Assembly (NCBI GenBank): GCA_947643165.1
Contig: CANRVB010000001.1
Span: 1 to 64,000, forward strand
DNA length: 64,000 nucleotides
Direction: 5' to 3'
From: an uncultured Porphyromonadaceae bacterium
GTDB lineage: Bacteria; Bacteroidota; Bacteroidia; Bacteroidales; Muribaculaceae
In this document: positions 17,398 to 27,400 of the stretch, piece after piece
Layout of the letters: each line of letters starts with the position of its first letter
Numbering within the stretch: position 1 is the stretch's first letter
Position numbers and translations under genes: made by a program
The notes under the pieces: generated by a model
Databases searched by the model: none
The model's input: the letters and a program-made list of their open reading frames with translations, nothing else
What the model was told of the DNA's origin: nothing

Positions 17398-18021
17398 TCA
17401 ATCTCTCTTTAGATGAAGCAGTTTTTTCATCGAACCCTTCATCTTCATCATATAGGGATTGGGACGATCTTTAGGCTCTAACGGTTTTGCGGGATCGTAG
17501 AGCATACCGGTACACAGACACATGCGCCGGTTATTGCGCTGAAGGATGTCATAATTCCTGCACCCTTCGCATCCTCGCCAGAACTCGTCGTCGTCGGTGA
17601 GCTCGGAAAAGGTCACGGGTTTGTAGCCCATGCGTGAGTTGAGCTTCATCACCGGCAGTGAGGTGGTGATTGAAAAGAGTTTGGCAAACGGAAAGCGTAG
17701 TCGAGCCAGCTCGAAAGTTTTCGCCTTGATGGCGCCGGCAAGGCCAAGATGGCGGTATTCGGGGTCGACAATCAGTCCTGACGTTGCCACAAAGTCACCG
17801 TGGCTCCAGCACTCTATGTAGCTGTAGCCTACGAGACGGTCGCCGTGCAATGCCACTACGCTCTTACCGCCGTTGATCTTTGCGGCGATATATTCGGGCG
17901 TGCGGCGTGCTATACCCGTTCCACGCTGAAGTGCCGATTCGTATATCATATTTACGATCTGCTCGGCATACTTCGCATGTTCAGGCTCGGCAAACGTGAC
18001 GTTAATGTCATTAATATTCAT
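17398..18021 (-). CDS. GNAT acyltransferase heading the arginine unit
   Basis: 207 residues. GNAT fold with the acyl-CoA loop around YRHLGLAGAIKAK (residues 89-101). The C-terminal third carries four cysteines as C-x2-C (151, 154) and C-x-C (168, 170) in a basic stretch, suggesting a metal site not present in ordinary GNATs. It is the first gene of the arg unit. None of the classical first-step enzymes (ArgA, ArgJ) is present, so this protein is a good candidate for the N-acyl (succinyl or acetyl) glutamate synthase. That role is inference from position and fold; a different acceptor is possible. Confidence 0.75.
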   Translation of the reverse strand: MNINDINVTFAEPEHAKYAEQIVNMIYESALQRGTGIARRTPEYIAAKINGGKSVVALHGDRLVGYSYIECWSHGDFVATSGLIVDPEYRHLGLAGAIKAKTFELARLRFPFAKLFSITTSLPVMKLNSRMGYKPVTFSELTDDDEFWRGCEGCRNYDILQRNNRRMCLCTGMLYDPAKPLEPKDRPNPYMMKMKGSMKKLLHLKRD

Positions 18022-18151
18022 GTCACTGATTGATAATAATTGAAATCGTCACTCGGCTTCCTTTCGTAAAAAGCCGGTGAACTCTTTCGTTGGTAAGTGT
18101 TAAGTTAGTTGGTTGTTATTATGATTAATTAGCAAATTCGAAAAATTGCGA

Positions 18152-18184
18152 CAAAGTTACCGATATTTTTGCTATTTCCATCAA
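18152..18184 (-). promoter_or_regulatory. Probable promoter of the GNAT-arg-hppA unit
   Basis: Minus-strand TTG (18182-18184), a 22-base spacer and TAACTTTG (18152-18159), about 130 bases before the GNAT start. The spacer is longer than the usual 20. A further -7-like box, TAATTTTGC, lies at 18252-18259. In the gene-free stretch 18022-18394 I see these, the terminator near 18305, and no convincing ArgR box. Confidence 0.45.
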
Positions 18185-18304
18185 TAAATTCCAACAAAAA
18201 TCCTCTCTTCTCTAAAAATTTCATAAAACATATCATCCATATTTTCAGATGCAAAATTACGCCATAACCCGGCGCACTTCCTGCGAAACATCCCCTTTGT
18301 GCAT

Positions 18305-18340
18305 AAAAAAGATACCGCCGGTTTCACACCCGACGGTATC
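18305..18340 (-). terminator. Terminator of the topA-rluA-GH13 unit
   Basis: An 11-bp stem with one wobble pair (18330-18340 with 18311-18321) followed on the minus strand by six T. It lies about 55 bases after the amylase stop. Confidence 0.8.
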
Positions 18341-18394
18341 ATGTTGTTTATCTGATATTTACATCCTGCATTCTGCAGGTGGAAATAATATTCT

Positions 18395-20281
18395 TCACTG
18401 CTGCGGCTGCAATATGAGTGTGGCACGTGGCTGCAACTTCAGTTCATCACCGATTGTCACGGTTTCACCGGTCATCACATCCGTCATTATCTGTCCGGGT
18501 GTCAGTATCTCATCATAGCGGCGCATATCGGCGGTCACTTCCCGCTCTGTGCCGTTCATCACCACTACTACCTTGTCCGAACCATCTGGAAGATAACGGG
18601 AATACACATACACACCATCATCTTGCGGCGCGTAATGCTTCAGCTTACCATCTGCCATGAGCTTGCCATGATCACGACGCCAATGTAGCAATGATGAGAT
18701 GTAGTTGAATGCCTCATTCTGTATGTCGCTGCGGCCGGCCGCATCAAACTCCTTCTCAGGCACATTTTTACGGACATAGCCGTCACTCCCCTCTTTCGAG
18801 CCATTCATCAGTAGTTCAGTCCCGTAATAGATCTGTGGAATGCCGCGCGACGTGAGCAGAAACGCTATCGCCTGTTTCCAGGGACGGAGCCCATCGCTGT
18901 CGGTCACAGGCTCGAGCAGGAAACGGTCGGTGTCATGATTATCAAGAAATGTCAGAATACGCTGAGGATCAGGCATCATGAAGTCGAAGCCGAGGTGATT
19001 GTAAATTTCGTTCAGGCCACCCTGACCGTATTTGCCTGTCTCACTGTTAAATGCGTCACGCGACTTGGTCATGAGAGTGAAATCCATCACCGTCGGAAGC
19101 CCGGGATCGCCGAGTGGATTGATTTTTGAACCTCGCTGCCAGAATGCCTCGGGAGCTTCATGAGCATACCAGCATTCGCCAACTATGTTGAAATCAGGGT
19201 ATTGGCGTTCCACCTCGCGGCACCAGTCGCCCATTGCCTTGAAATCGGCATACGGGTAGGTATCCATCCTGATAGCATCGATTCCACTCTCCTCGATCCA
19301 CCATATTGAATTCTGAACCAAGTACCTCATCAAGTGGCGGTTACGCTGATTCAAATCAGGCATTTCCTTCACAAACCAGCCATCTACAGCCCGCTTGCGG
19401 TCGGACTCGGTCGCATAAGGGTCGTAAATAGTTGACAATCTGTGGTTTGTAACAACAAATGAGTCCGGAAAATTGAACCAATCTTTGGCCGGAACATCCT
19501 TCATCCACGGATGATTACTTCCGCAATGATTGAAGATCATGTCCATAACTACCTTAATACCAGCATTATGGCAGCTATCAACAAACTCGCGCCACTCCTC
19601 ATTAGTGCCAAAACGTGGGTCAATGGCATAATAATCGGTGGTTGCATAACCGTGGTAACTGCCACCCGGCATATCATTTTTGAGCACCGGATTCACCCAT
19701 ACCGCAGTAACGCCGAGAGAGTCTATAAAGTCCAGATTATCAGCCATTCCAGCTATGTTTCCACCATGCCTTGCATTGGGGTCGTCGGGATTGTCGGGAG
19801 AGGGAAATTCCAAACCGTCGCGCTCGTGTCCGGCATTGGCAGCTATTCCCTTCGCAAAGCGGTCAGGCATAATGAGATAGAGGACATCGGAGGCATCGAA
19901 ACCGGCGGCCTTCGGAGCGTTGTCACGGGGCTTGAAAGTATAGTCAACGACGGTACTTTTGCCGCGTAAACCAGTGAATTTCAGCTTGATATCTCCGGGT
20001 TCCGCATCCTTGTCAACCTTAAGGTATATGAAAAGGTAGTTGGGACTGTCCAATCTTACCGTCTCAACAATCTGAATACCAGGATATTCCGAAGCCAAAA
20101 CCGGCGTAGAAGCGGCAATTTGAGGTCCGGTCACCATCAGCTGCAAGGTATCGGCTTCCATACCGGTCCACCAATGCGGCGGATCAATGCGGTCGACCAC
20201 CGGCCGGGATGTCTTTGCGGAAGCCAGAAAAGAGAGAATCGCCATAGCGGTCAATAGTGTGTAACGTATGATATTTCTCAC
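18395..20281 (-). CDS. Secreted GH13 alpha-amylase family enzyme (SusA/cyclomaltodextrinase type)
   Basis: 628 residues from a GTG at 20281, which yields a proper signal peptide (VRNIIRYTLLTAMAILSFLASA) and starts 8 bases after the rluA stop; a later ATG at 20245 would give a signal without positive charge. After an N-terminal beta domain (HWWTGM motif), the GH13 barrel has all four conserved regions: DMIFNHCG, GIDAIRMDTYPY (nucleophile Asp), IVGECWY (acid Glu) and FLDNHDTDRF. A small C-terminal beta domain follows. It likely degrades maltodextrins or cyclodextrins in the periplasm, as SusA does. No susC/susD or susR genes are adjacent, which is unusual for this type. Confidence 0.9.
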   Translation of the reverse strand: MRNIIRYTLLTAMAILSFLASAKTSRPVVDRIDPPHWWTGMEADTLQLMVTGPQIAASTPVLASEYPGIQIVETVRLDSPNYLFIYLKVDKDAEPGDIKLKFTGLRGKSTVVDYTFKPRDNAPKAAGFDASDVLYLIMPDRFAKGIAANAGHERDGLEFPSPDNPDDPNARHGGNIAGMADNLDFIDSLGVTAVWVNPVLKNDMPGGSYHGYATTDYYAIDPRFGTNEEWREFVDSCHNAGIKVVMDMIFNHCGSNHPWMKDVPAKDWFNFPDSFVVTNHRLSTIYDPYATESDRKRAVDGWFVKEMPDLNQRNRHLMRYLVQNSIWWIEESGIDAIRMDTYPYADFKAMGDWCREVERQYPDFNIVGECWYAHEAPEAFWQRGSKINPLGDPGLPTVMDFTLMTKSRDAFNSETGKYGQGGLNEIYNHLGFDFMMPDPQRILTFLDNHDTDRFLLEPVTDSDGLRPWKQAIAFLLTSRGIPQIYYGTELLMNGSKEGSDGYVRKNVPEKEFDAAGRSDIQNEAFNYISSLLHWRRDHGKLMADGKLKHYAPQDDGVYVYSRYLPDGSDKVVVVMNGTEREVTADMRRYDEILTPGQIMTDVMTGETVTIGDELKLQPRATLILQPQQ

Positions 20282-20289
20282 GACCCGAA

Positions 20290-21228
20290 TTATTTTATCA
20301 ACCTTACAAACGATGCAGGTATGGTTGAAGTAAACGACATATCCTTGCGGGTAACCGGATGAACAAACCTCAATGTGCGTGCATGGAGGCAAAGGCGATG
20401 AGCACCACAGGGGGCACCACCGTATCTGCGATCGCCCGAAATAGGTGTGCCCAGATCTTTCATGTGGACCCTGATCTGATTCTTGCGGCCTGTATCAAGC
20501 TCGACCTCGACCATGGAGTGCTTACCGTTGCCACCGGTGGTGCGATAGCGGGTCACGGCAAGTTTGCCTCCCTTATCGGGGGTGGGGGTTGAATAGACCT
20601 CGTAGCGGGATGTCTCAGAGAGGTAGCTCCTCATTGTCCCGACTGCGGGTTGAGGTTCGCCATCGACCACACACACATATTGGCGGCTTATGACCATATT
20701 GTCCCAGTTGTGCTGCATGGTCTCCTTTGCCTCGATATTTTTTGCAAACATCATGAGTCCTGAAGTGTCGCGGTCAAGGCGGTGAACTATGAAGAGCTTG
20801 TTACGCGGGTCTTTCCATTTAAGATACTCGCGGAGGATGGAGTATGCGGTCTCCTTCACGGGTCCGGCGGGCTGTTCCTGTTCGCCAGCGGGTGTGAAGT
20901 TCTCGTTGCCGACGGACAGAAGTCCGTAGCCCTTCTCTATGACAATGATGTCGTCATCTTCGTAAACGATACGGAGACGGCGATGGCGAAATTCACGGAA
21001 TTCGCGGCTGAAATTCATAGCCACTTCCTGACCGGCCTCGACCATAGCTGTGGCCTGAGTAACCGGGTGCCGGTTGACAGCGACCTGCCGGTGGGCTATC
21101 ATCTGCTTGATCCGTGTCCGCTTCGTGTCGGGCAGCGACGATATGAGAAAATCGATCAGCCGCACCGGCTGACTTTCGGCCGGCACAATAAAATTACGTA
21201 TGCTGTCGAGTGGTGATGTTGAGTACAT
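20290..21228 (-). CDS. RluA/RluD-family pseudouridine synthase
   Basis: 312 residues. An N-terminal S4-like RNA-binding region (IDFLISSLPDTKRTRIKQMI) precedes the catalytic domain with HRLDRDTSGLMMFAKN, which contains the catalytic Asp. It converts uridine to pseudouridine in ribosomal RNA; which site (RluA, C or D type) cannot be told. It lies 10 bases after topA and just before the GH13 gene. Confidence 0.9.
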   Translation of the reverse strand: MYSTSPLDSIRNFIVPAESQPVRLIDFLISSLPDTKRTRIKQMIAHRQVAVNRHPVTQATAMVEAGQEVAMNFSREFREFRHRRLRIVYEDDDIIVIEKGYGLLSVGNENFTPAGEQEQPAGPVKETAYSILREYLKWKDPRNKLFIVHRLDRDTSGLMMFAKNIEAKETMQHNWDNMVISRQYVCVVDGEPQPAVGTMRSYLSETSRYEVYSTPTPDKGGKLAVTRYRTTGGNGKHSMVEVELDTGRKNQIRVHMKDLGTPISGDRRYGGAPCGAHRLCLHARTLRFVHPVTRKDMSFTSTIPASFVRLIK

Positions 21229-21238
21229 ATTTGTTATT

Positions 21239-23584
21239 TTAGCTCTTGCGTCTACGCGATCTTACCGGTTTGGGATTGGCGTTGGCGTCTTCAATTATTT
21301 TCTTACAATCGTCTAAAGTAAGCTTGGAGGGATCGTCCACATCGCGCGGCAACTTATAGTTTTTGCCACCGCTGGCTATATAAGCGCCATAACGGCCATT
21401 AATAATCTGGGTGGATGGATCTTCATCGAAACTCTTCAGCACCTTTTTGGCATCGGTCTCGCGTTTTGCAGTGATCAGCTCTATCGCTCTCTCAATAGTC
21501 ACGGTCTGCGGAGCATCGTCGGCGGGCAGTGAGACGAACTTGCCATCGTGCTTCAGATAGGGACCGAAACGTCCGATAGCAGCCGAAACTTCCTTGCCTT
21601 CAAAGACGCCCACTACCCTCGGCAACTCAAAGAGCTTCAAAGCCTCGTCGAGGGTGATATCGAATACCGACTGATCCTTGGCCAAGGATGCGAACTGCGG
21701 TTTCTCCTCATCGGAACTGTCGCCTATCTGCACTACCGGTCCGAAACGGCCAATCTTGACAGACACAGGCTTACCCGACTTAGGATCAGTGCCAAGCAGA
21801 CGTTCGCCCGGTTTATGATCGAAACGTGTTTCGTTGGCCCGTTCTACTTCGGGGTGAAACACTTCATAGAAACCCACGATTTCCTTTTTCCAGGGAGCGT
21901 TGCCACTCGATATCTCGTCAAAACGCTCTTCAACGCTGGCGGTGAAGCCATAGTCGAGCACGTTGGGGAAGAACTGGGTGAGGAAGTCGTTGACCACCAT
22001 ACCGGTATCGGTGGGGATGAGCTTACCACGATCGGCACCTGTGATTTCCGTGCGCGAACGCTTCTCTATCTTTCCGTCACTGCCGAGGATAAACGACACA
22101 AGCGTCTTCTCCACACCGGGACGGTTGCTCTTCTCCACATATTCACGCTGCTGTATAGTAGAGATTGTAGGAGCGTAAGTAGAAGGACGTCCGATGCCGA
22201 GTTCCTCCATCTTCTTGACAAGCGAAGCTTCGGTATAGCGTGGCGGGTGCTGTGTGTAGCGCTCGGTAGCGGTGATAGTCTCAGCCACGAGCTGATCGCC
22301 TTTCTCGAGCTTCGGAAGGAGGTTGGAACCATCGTCAGAGGAATCGGAAGCGTTGTCCGAATCATCGTGACCTTCTATATACACCTTAAGGAAACCATCG
22401 AAACGTATTGTCTCGCCCACGGCTGTAAAACCGGGATGCGCACCAGAAGCCTCAATGTCGACTGTCGTCTTCTCGATGACGGCATCGGTCATCTGTGATG
22501 CGATGGTACGCTTCCATATAAGGTCGTACAATTTGCGCTCACGGTCGCCGAGTCCCTTCAGCTCACGTTGGTTGATGTAGGTGGGGCGTATGGCTTCGTG
22601 TGCCTCCTGTGCGCCTTTTGAGCTTGTATGATACTTTCTTACCTTGAGGTAGTTTTTGCCGAGCTTGGTCTCGATCTCAGAAGATATCGAAGCAATAGCC
22701 TCGTTGGAGAGATTGAGCGAGTCGGTACGCATATATGTTATATGACCGGCTTCGTAAAGTTTCTGAGCCACGAGCATTGTCTGGGCGACAGTAAATCCCA
22801 ACTTACGCGAAGCCTCCTGCTGGAGAGTGGAGGTTGTGAACGGCGGAGCGGGAGACTTGGACAACGGCTTGACCTGAACATCGGCCACGCGGAATGTAGA
22901 CCGAGCGCAATCGTCAAGATACTTTTTCACGGCCTTTTCGTCGGGAAGGCGATCGTGGAGAGCGGCACGGACAGAAGCACCAGAAGCAGTGCGCATCAAA
23001 GACGTGACGCGGAAGTAAGGCTCGCTGACAAAATTGCGTATTTCGTTCTCGCGCTCGACAATAAGCCTGACGGCTACCGACTGGACACGTCCGGCCGACA
23101 AAGCCGGTTTAATCTTCTTCCACAGCACCGGCGACAATTCAAAGCCAACAATCCTGTCGAGCACACGTCGCGCCTGCTGCGCATCGACGCGTCCCATGTC
23201 TATGTTGCGTGGATTAGCTATTGCATGCAGAATCGCATTTTTGGTTATTTCATGAAACACAATACGTCGGGTGTGCAGAGGATCGAGCCCCAGCACCTGG
23301 GCCAGATGCCACGCTATAGCTTCTCCTTCCCGGTCTTCATCGGATGCGAGCCATACAGTGTCAGCCTCGGCGGCTGCCTTCTTAAGCGATTTAACCAGAT
23401 CCGTCTTATCTTCGGATATTTCATATTCAGGTTCGAAGTCAACTCCTTTCTCCATGTGGAAGTCTTTCTTCGTCAAGTCGCGTATATGTCCATAGCTCGA
23501 CATGACCTTGTAGTCGGGGCCCAGAAATTTTTCAATGGTTTTTGCCTTTGCTGGCGACTCGACTATAACCAGATTTTTTGACAT
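21239..23584 (-). CDS. topA: DNA topoisomerase I
   Basis: 781 residues from the ATG at 23584 (MSKNLVIVESPAKAKTIEKF). Type IA enzyme: TOPRIM motifs include SDEDREGEAIAWHL, and the active tyrosine is in ITYMRTDS. After the catalytic core the C-terminus carries three glycine-rich repeats (GRFGPVVQIG, GRFGPYLKHDG, GRYGAYIASGG) in place of the zinc fingers of E. coli TopA, as in other Bacteroidetes, and ends in a basic tail. It relaxes negative supercoils. It heads a unit with rluA and GH13 and diverges from ruvA. Confidence 0.96.
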   Translation of the reverse strand: MSKNLVIVESPAKAKTIEKFLGPDYKVMSSYGHIRDLTKKDFHMEKGVDFEPEYEISEDKTDLVKSLKKAAAEADTVWLASDEDREGEAIAWHLAQVLGLDPLHTRRIVFHEITKNAILHAIANPRNIDMGRVDAQQARRVLDRIVGFELSPVLWKKIKPALSAGRVQSVAVRLIVERENEIRNFVSEPYFRVTSLMRTASGASVRAALHDRLPDEKAVKKYLDDCARSTFRVADVQVKPLSKSPAPPFTTSTLQQEASRKLGFTVAQTMLVAQKLYEAGHITYMRTDSLNLSNEAIASISSEIETKLGKNYLKVRKYHTSSKGAQEAHEAIRPTYINQRELKGLGDRERKLYDLIWKRTIASQMTDAVIEKTTVDIEASGAHPGFTAVGETIRFDGFLKVYIEGHDDSDNASDSSDDGSNLLPKLEKGDQLVAETITATERYTQHPPRYTEASLVKKMEELGIGRPSTYAPTISTIQQREYVEKSNRPGVEKTLVSFILGSDGKIEKRSRTEITGADRGKLIPTDTGMVVNDFLTQFFPNVLDYGFTASVEERFDEISSGNAPWKKEIVGFYEVFHPEVERANETRFDHKPGERLLGTDPKSGKPVSVKIGRFGPVVQIGDSSDEEKPQFASLAKDQSVFDITLDEALKLFELPRVVGVFEGKEVSAAIGRFGPYLKHDGKFVSLPADDAPQTVTIERAIELITAKRETDAKKVLKSFDEDPSTQIINGRYGAYIASGGKNYKLPRDVDDPSKLTLDDCKKIIEDANANPKPVRSRRRKS

Positions 23585-23613
23585 GTCTATGGTGTTGTTT
23601 AGATTATGAATCG

Positions 23614-23645
23614 CAAAATTATGAATATTTATTGACAAAATTCAA
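23614..23645 (-). promoter_or_regulatory. topA promoter
   Basis: Minus-strand TTG (23643-23645), a 21-base spacer and TAATTTTGC (23614-23621), 30 bases before the chosen ATG. The position supports starting at 23584 and not at the longer frame, which would begin inside the promoter region. Confidence 0.65.
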
Positions 23646-23738
23646 TTACGGCATAAAATAAGGTGATTTTGCCACATAAATATAATTCATTTTCCACAAT
23701 CAAAGTTCTACGGGTGCCGGATTTCAAAACCAAACCGT

Positions 23739-23746
23739 TAACTTTG
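23739..23746 (+). promoter_or_regulatory. -7 box upstream of ruvA
   Basis: TAACTTTGCAC lies 27 bases before the ruvA ATG at 23774. No TTG is seen at the usual spacing. It places transcription start after the upstream ATG at 23663, so the shorter RuvA start is right. Confidence 0.5.
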
Positions 23747-23773
23747 CACCCTACAAAAACGATTCACCCAATC

Positions 23774-24400
23774 ATGATAGAATACATATCGGGCCGTCTG
23801 GCCGAACTCACCCCCACATATGCTGTTGTCGATTGCTCAGGGATAGGGTATATGCTCAATATATCGCTTGCGTCATTTGTACCGCTTGACTCGACACTCG
23901 CTGACGCGCGATGCGGTGATCCGTCAGCAATGCCAACAGTGAAACTGCTCGCGCATGAGATAATACGGGAGGATACGCATGCACTGTTCGGATTTCTGAC
24001 AGAGCGGGAGCGCTCACTGTTCAGGCTTCTGATCGGGGTGTCGGGAGTTGGAGCCAATACGGCACGTATGCTGCTATCGTCGGTCCAGCCCGCCGAACTT
24101 GAGGCAGTCATCATGTCGGGGGATGCAAAACGGCTGAAATCGGTGAAGGGAGTCGGTACAAAGACAGCCGAACGTATAATTGTGGACCTCCGTGATAAAA
24201 TAAAAGCATCGGACGATACGTTATTAACACAGTCGGCCGAATCGCCATCGACATCAGATGTCTACGATGAAGCACTTGCCGCACTGCTGATGCTTGGATT
24301 TGCCAAACCCCAGACCCAGAAAGTGCTCAAAAAGATCTTCGAGGCATCGCCAGATGTCAAGGTGGAGACCGCTATAAAGCGTGCCCTCACCATGATGTAA
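23774..24400 (+). CDS. ruvA: Holliday junction branch migration protein RuvA
   Basis: 208 residues, the family's usual length, from the ATG at 23774 (MIEYISGRLAEL). N-terminal OB fold, two helix-hairpin-helix motifs (LIGVSGVGANTARMLL and LKSVKGVGTKTAERIIVDL), and a C-terminal helical domain (YDEALAALLMLGF) that contacts RuvB. It recognises Holliday junctions. sprA follows after 53 bases, the usual order in Bacteroidetes. Confidence 0.96.
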   Translation: MIEYISGRLAELTPTYAVVDCSGIGYMLNISLASFVPLDSTLADARCGDPSAMPTVKLLAHEIIREDTHALFGFLTERERSLFRLLIGVSGVGANTARMLLSSVQPAELEAVIMSGDAKRLKSVKGVGTKTAERIIVDLRDKIKASDDTLLTQSAESPSTSDVYDEALAALLMLGFAKPQTQKVLKKIFEASPDVKVETAIKRALTMM

Positions 24401-24453
24401 GGCCGGCATAGTAAGAAACTATCCAATCCGGGCAGTCCGGCCGGAAGCCTCGC

Positions 24454-27400
24454 GTGAATTATACCGATCACGACAACATAACATACCGACGCCATAAGTA
24501 TGCTGTGATCAGCCTATTAATGGTTCTGGCGTGCCTTGTATCGACCGGCACGGGCTTTCTGTATGCCCATGCTCCCGGACCGGAGAGCGAGATAGATCCG
24601 CCGCCGGTTAATCTCAGCGCGGCTCCCGACTCAACGACAGACACGATCACCGGGATATATCCCGTATCGGAAGGTATACCTCAGTCGTACGACATGCTGC
24701 TCGGCAGGGATCTGCCTGTAGATCTTGACAATCCACAGAACATACGCACGGAAATAGAGTATGATGCGGAGTCGGGCTACTATGTGGTAAGGTCGAGAAT
24801 CGGCAATCAGGAGGTAGCGACTCCATTTATGCTCACACCAGAGCAATACGAGCGATGGCAAAACCGCAAACTGATGCGCAGCTACTATGCCAGGCGCAAT
24901 TCGGAACATCTGTTTCCATCGGAAAAGACAACGTTGAACACCGGCGACATGAATTTCGCCCTCGGCAGGCTTGAACGTATATTCGGACCGGGAGGCGTGT
25001 CGTTGCGCACACAGGGCAATGTACAGATCAACGCGGGTATAAAGAGTAATTTCACCGACAATCCGGCGCTGTCGCTGTCGTCGAGACGCCACACTTACTT
25101 CGACTTCGACCAGAAAATACAGGCCAACATACAGGCATCGGTAGGCAACCGCCTGACATTCAACATGAACTACAATACCGACGCAACATTTGACTTTGAC
25201 TCGAAAAATCTGAAGCTCAAGTATGAGGGCACGGAAGACGATATTGTCAAGAGCATAGAGGCCGGCAATGTATCGATGACCACCGGCTCATCGCTGATAC
25301 GCGGCAGCACTGCCCTGTTCGGTATAAAATCGACACTCCAGTTCGGCCGCCTGACAGCCACCGCCCTCGTGTCGCAACAAAATTCGGAAAGCAGGTCGAT
25401 CAGCACCCAACGTGGTGCCCAGACGACCGATTTCTCGATAACGGCTGACCAGTATGACGCCAACCGCCACTTTTTTCTGGCACAGTTCTTTGAAAGCGGG
25501 TATGATACGTTCACCTCACGACTGCCCCTGGTGAGCAGCGGCATACAGATAACACGCATAGAGGTATGGATCACCAACAAACAGAGCGACTATGGCCAGA
25601 GCCGCAATATAGTGGCGTTCGCCGACCTCGGCGAAAACAGGGTGCTTGCCAACGACTACTGGCACACCGACCCATCGGTACCGGTTCCGTCGAACACGAG
25701 CAACAACCTGATATCGGTGATCAAGACCGACTATCCCGACGCCAGGAATATCAACACCGTTACGCAGGCACTTGAACCGCTTCAGGCTTTCGGCATATAC
25801 GGGGGCAGCGACTTCGAGAAAGTGGAGAGCGCACGTCTGCTGTCGGAGACGGAGTATACCCTCAACCAGGCCCTCGGCTACATTTCGCTCCGCTCTGAAC
25901 TCCGGAGCGATGAGGTGCTTGGAGTGGCGTTCGAGTACACCTATATGGGCAAGGTGTATCAGGTGGGCGAATTTTCAAGCGATATCACCGCCACCGATCA
26001 GTCGCTGTATGTGAAGATGCTGAAATCGACGACACAGAATCCACACATGCCGATGTGGCGGCTGATGATGAAAAACATCTACAACCTGGGGGCGACTCAA
26101 CTGCAGGCATCGAATTTCCGTCTCAACATAAAGTATCTGAGCGACACGACCGGTACAGAGATCAACTACCTGCCCATAGCGTCGATGAGCGACAAGCCAC
26201 TGCTACAGGTGATGAACCTTGACCGCCTTAACACCAACAATGAGTCGAATCCGGACGGATTTTTCGACTTTATAGAGAATTACACAGTAAATCAGCAGAC
26301 AGGCCGGATAATATTCCCGGTGACCGAACCTTTCGGCCGGCATCTTGAGAAAGCGATAGGGGATCCTGCCGTTGCCGAACAATATACGTTCAAGGAGCTT
26401 TATGACTCGACGCTGACAGTGGCACGACAGTATGCGGAGAAGAACAAGTTTGTAATGACGGGCAGCTATCAGGCAAGCAATGGGTCGCAGATACGGCTGA
26501 ACGCATTCAATGTGCCCCGTGGCTCGGTGATAGTGACCGCCGGAGGTGTGCAGCTGACTGAAAATGCCGACTATACGGTAGACTATGCAGCCGGTATAGT
26601 CAACATAATAAACAACAGCATAATAGAATCGGGCCAAAGCATATCGGTCACCCTGGAGGACCAAAGCCTGTTCTCGACCCAGAGGAAAAGCCTGTTCGGT
26701 CTGGACCTGAACTACAAATGGTCGAAAGAACTCAGCATAGGAGCGACCATACTCCACTATGGCGAGAAGGCGCTGATAGAGAAGGTAAACATAGGCGAGG
26801 AGGTGGTCAACAACACCATGCTCGGACTGAATTTCGCCTACAACAAGGAATTCATGTGGCTCACCAATCTGATAAACAAAATACCGACGGTAAACGCCAC
26901 AGCTCCGTCGCGGGTGTCGCTTACAGGCGAGATAGCCACACTGCGCCCTCAGTCGGAGAAGAGCGGAAGTACCAAAGGGAGTTCGTATATAGATGACTTC
27001 GAGAACGCGCAGTCGAGATTCGACCTGCGGTCGCCCTACGGATGGTTTCTCGCCTCAACTCCATACGACCCGTCGGCAGAGGCACTGTTTCCGGAAGCGG
27101 CACTGAGCAACAACATAGACTATGGCAAGAACCGTGCGCTGATAAACTGGTACTACATAGACCGGCTGTTCACATCGCGCAACTCCTCGCTCGTGCCTGG
27201 CTATATAAAGAGCGATCTGAAGCAGCTCTCGAACCCATACGTACGCGAAGTGACAAGCAAAGAGATATTTCCGCGGCGTGAGCTGACCTACGGTGAGTCG
27301 TCGACAATCCAGACGCTCAATCTATCCTTCTATCCGGATGAGCGGGGTCCATACAATCTCGACGCGCAGAATATAGGAGAGGACGGCCGTCTGCTGATGC

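Noticed and set aside
18022-18394. Possible ArgR operator before the arginine unit
   Set aside because: No pair of ARG-box-like palindromes at a sensible spacing was found; arginine control cannot be read from the sequence.
18421-18437. TGGCACG-like stretch resembling a sigma-54 -24 element
   Set aside because: The -12 part is shifted by one base and the site lies inside the amylase coding sequence, pointing to no gene start.
24401-24453. Small inverted repeat between ruvA and sprA as a terminator
   Set aside because: Only about six pairs with a 30-base loop and no T run.
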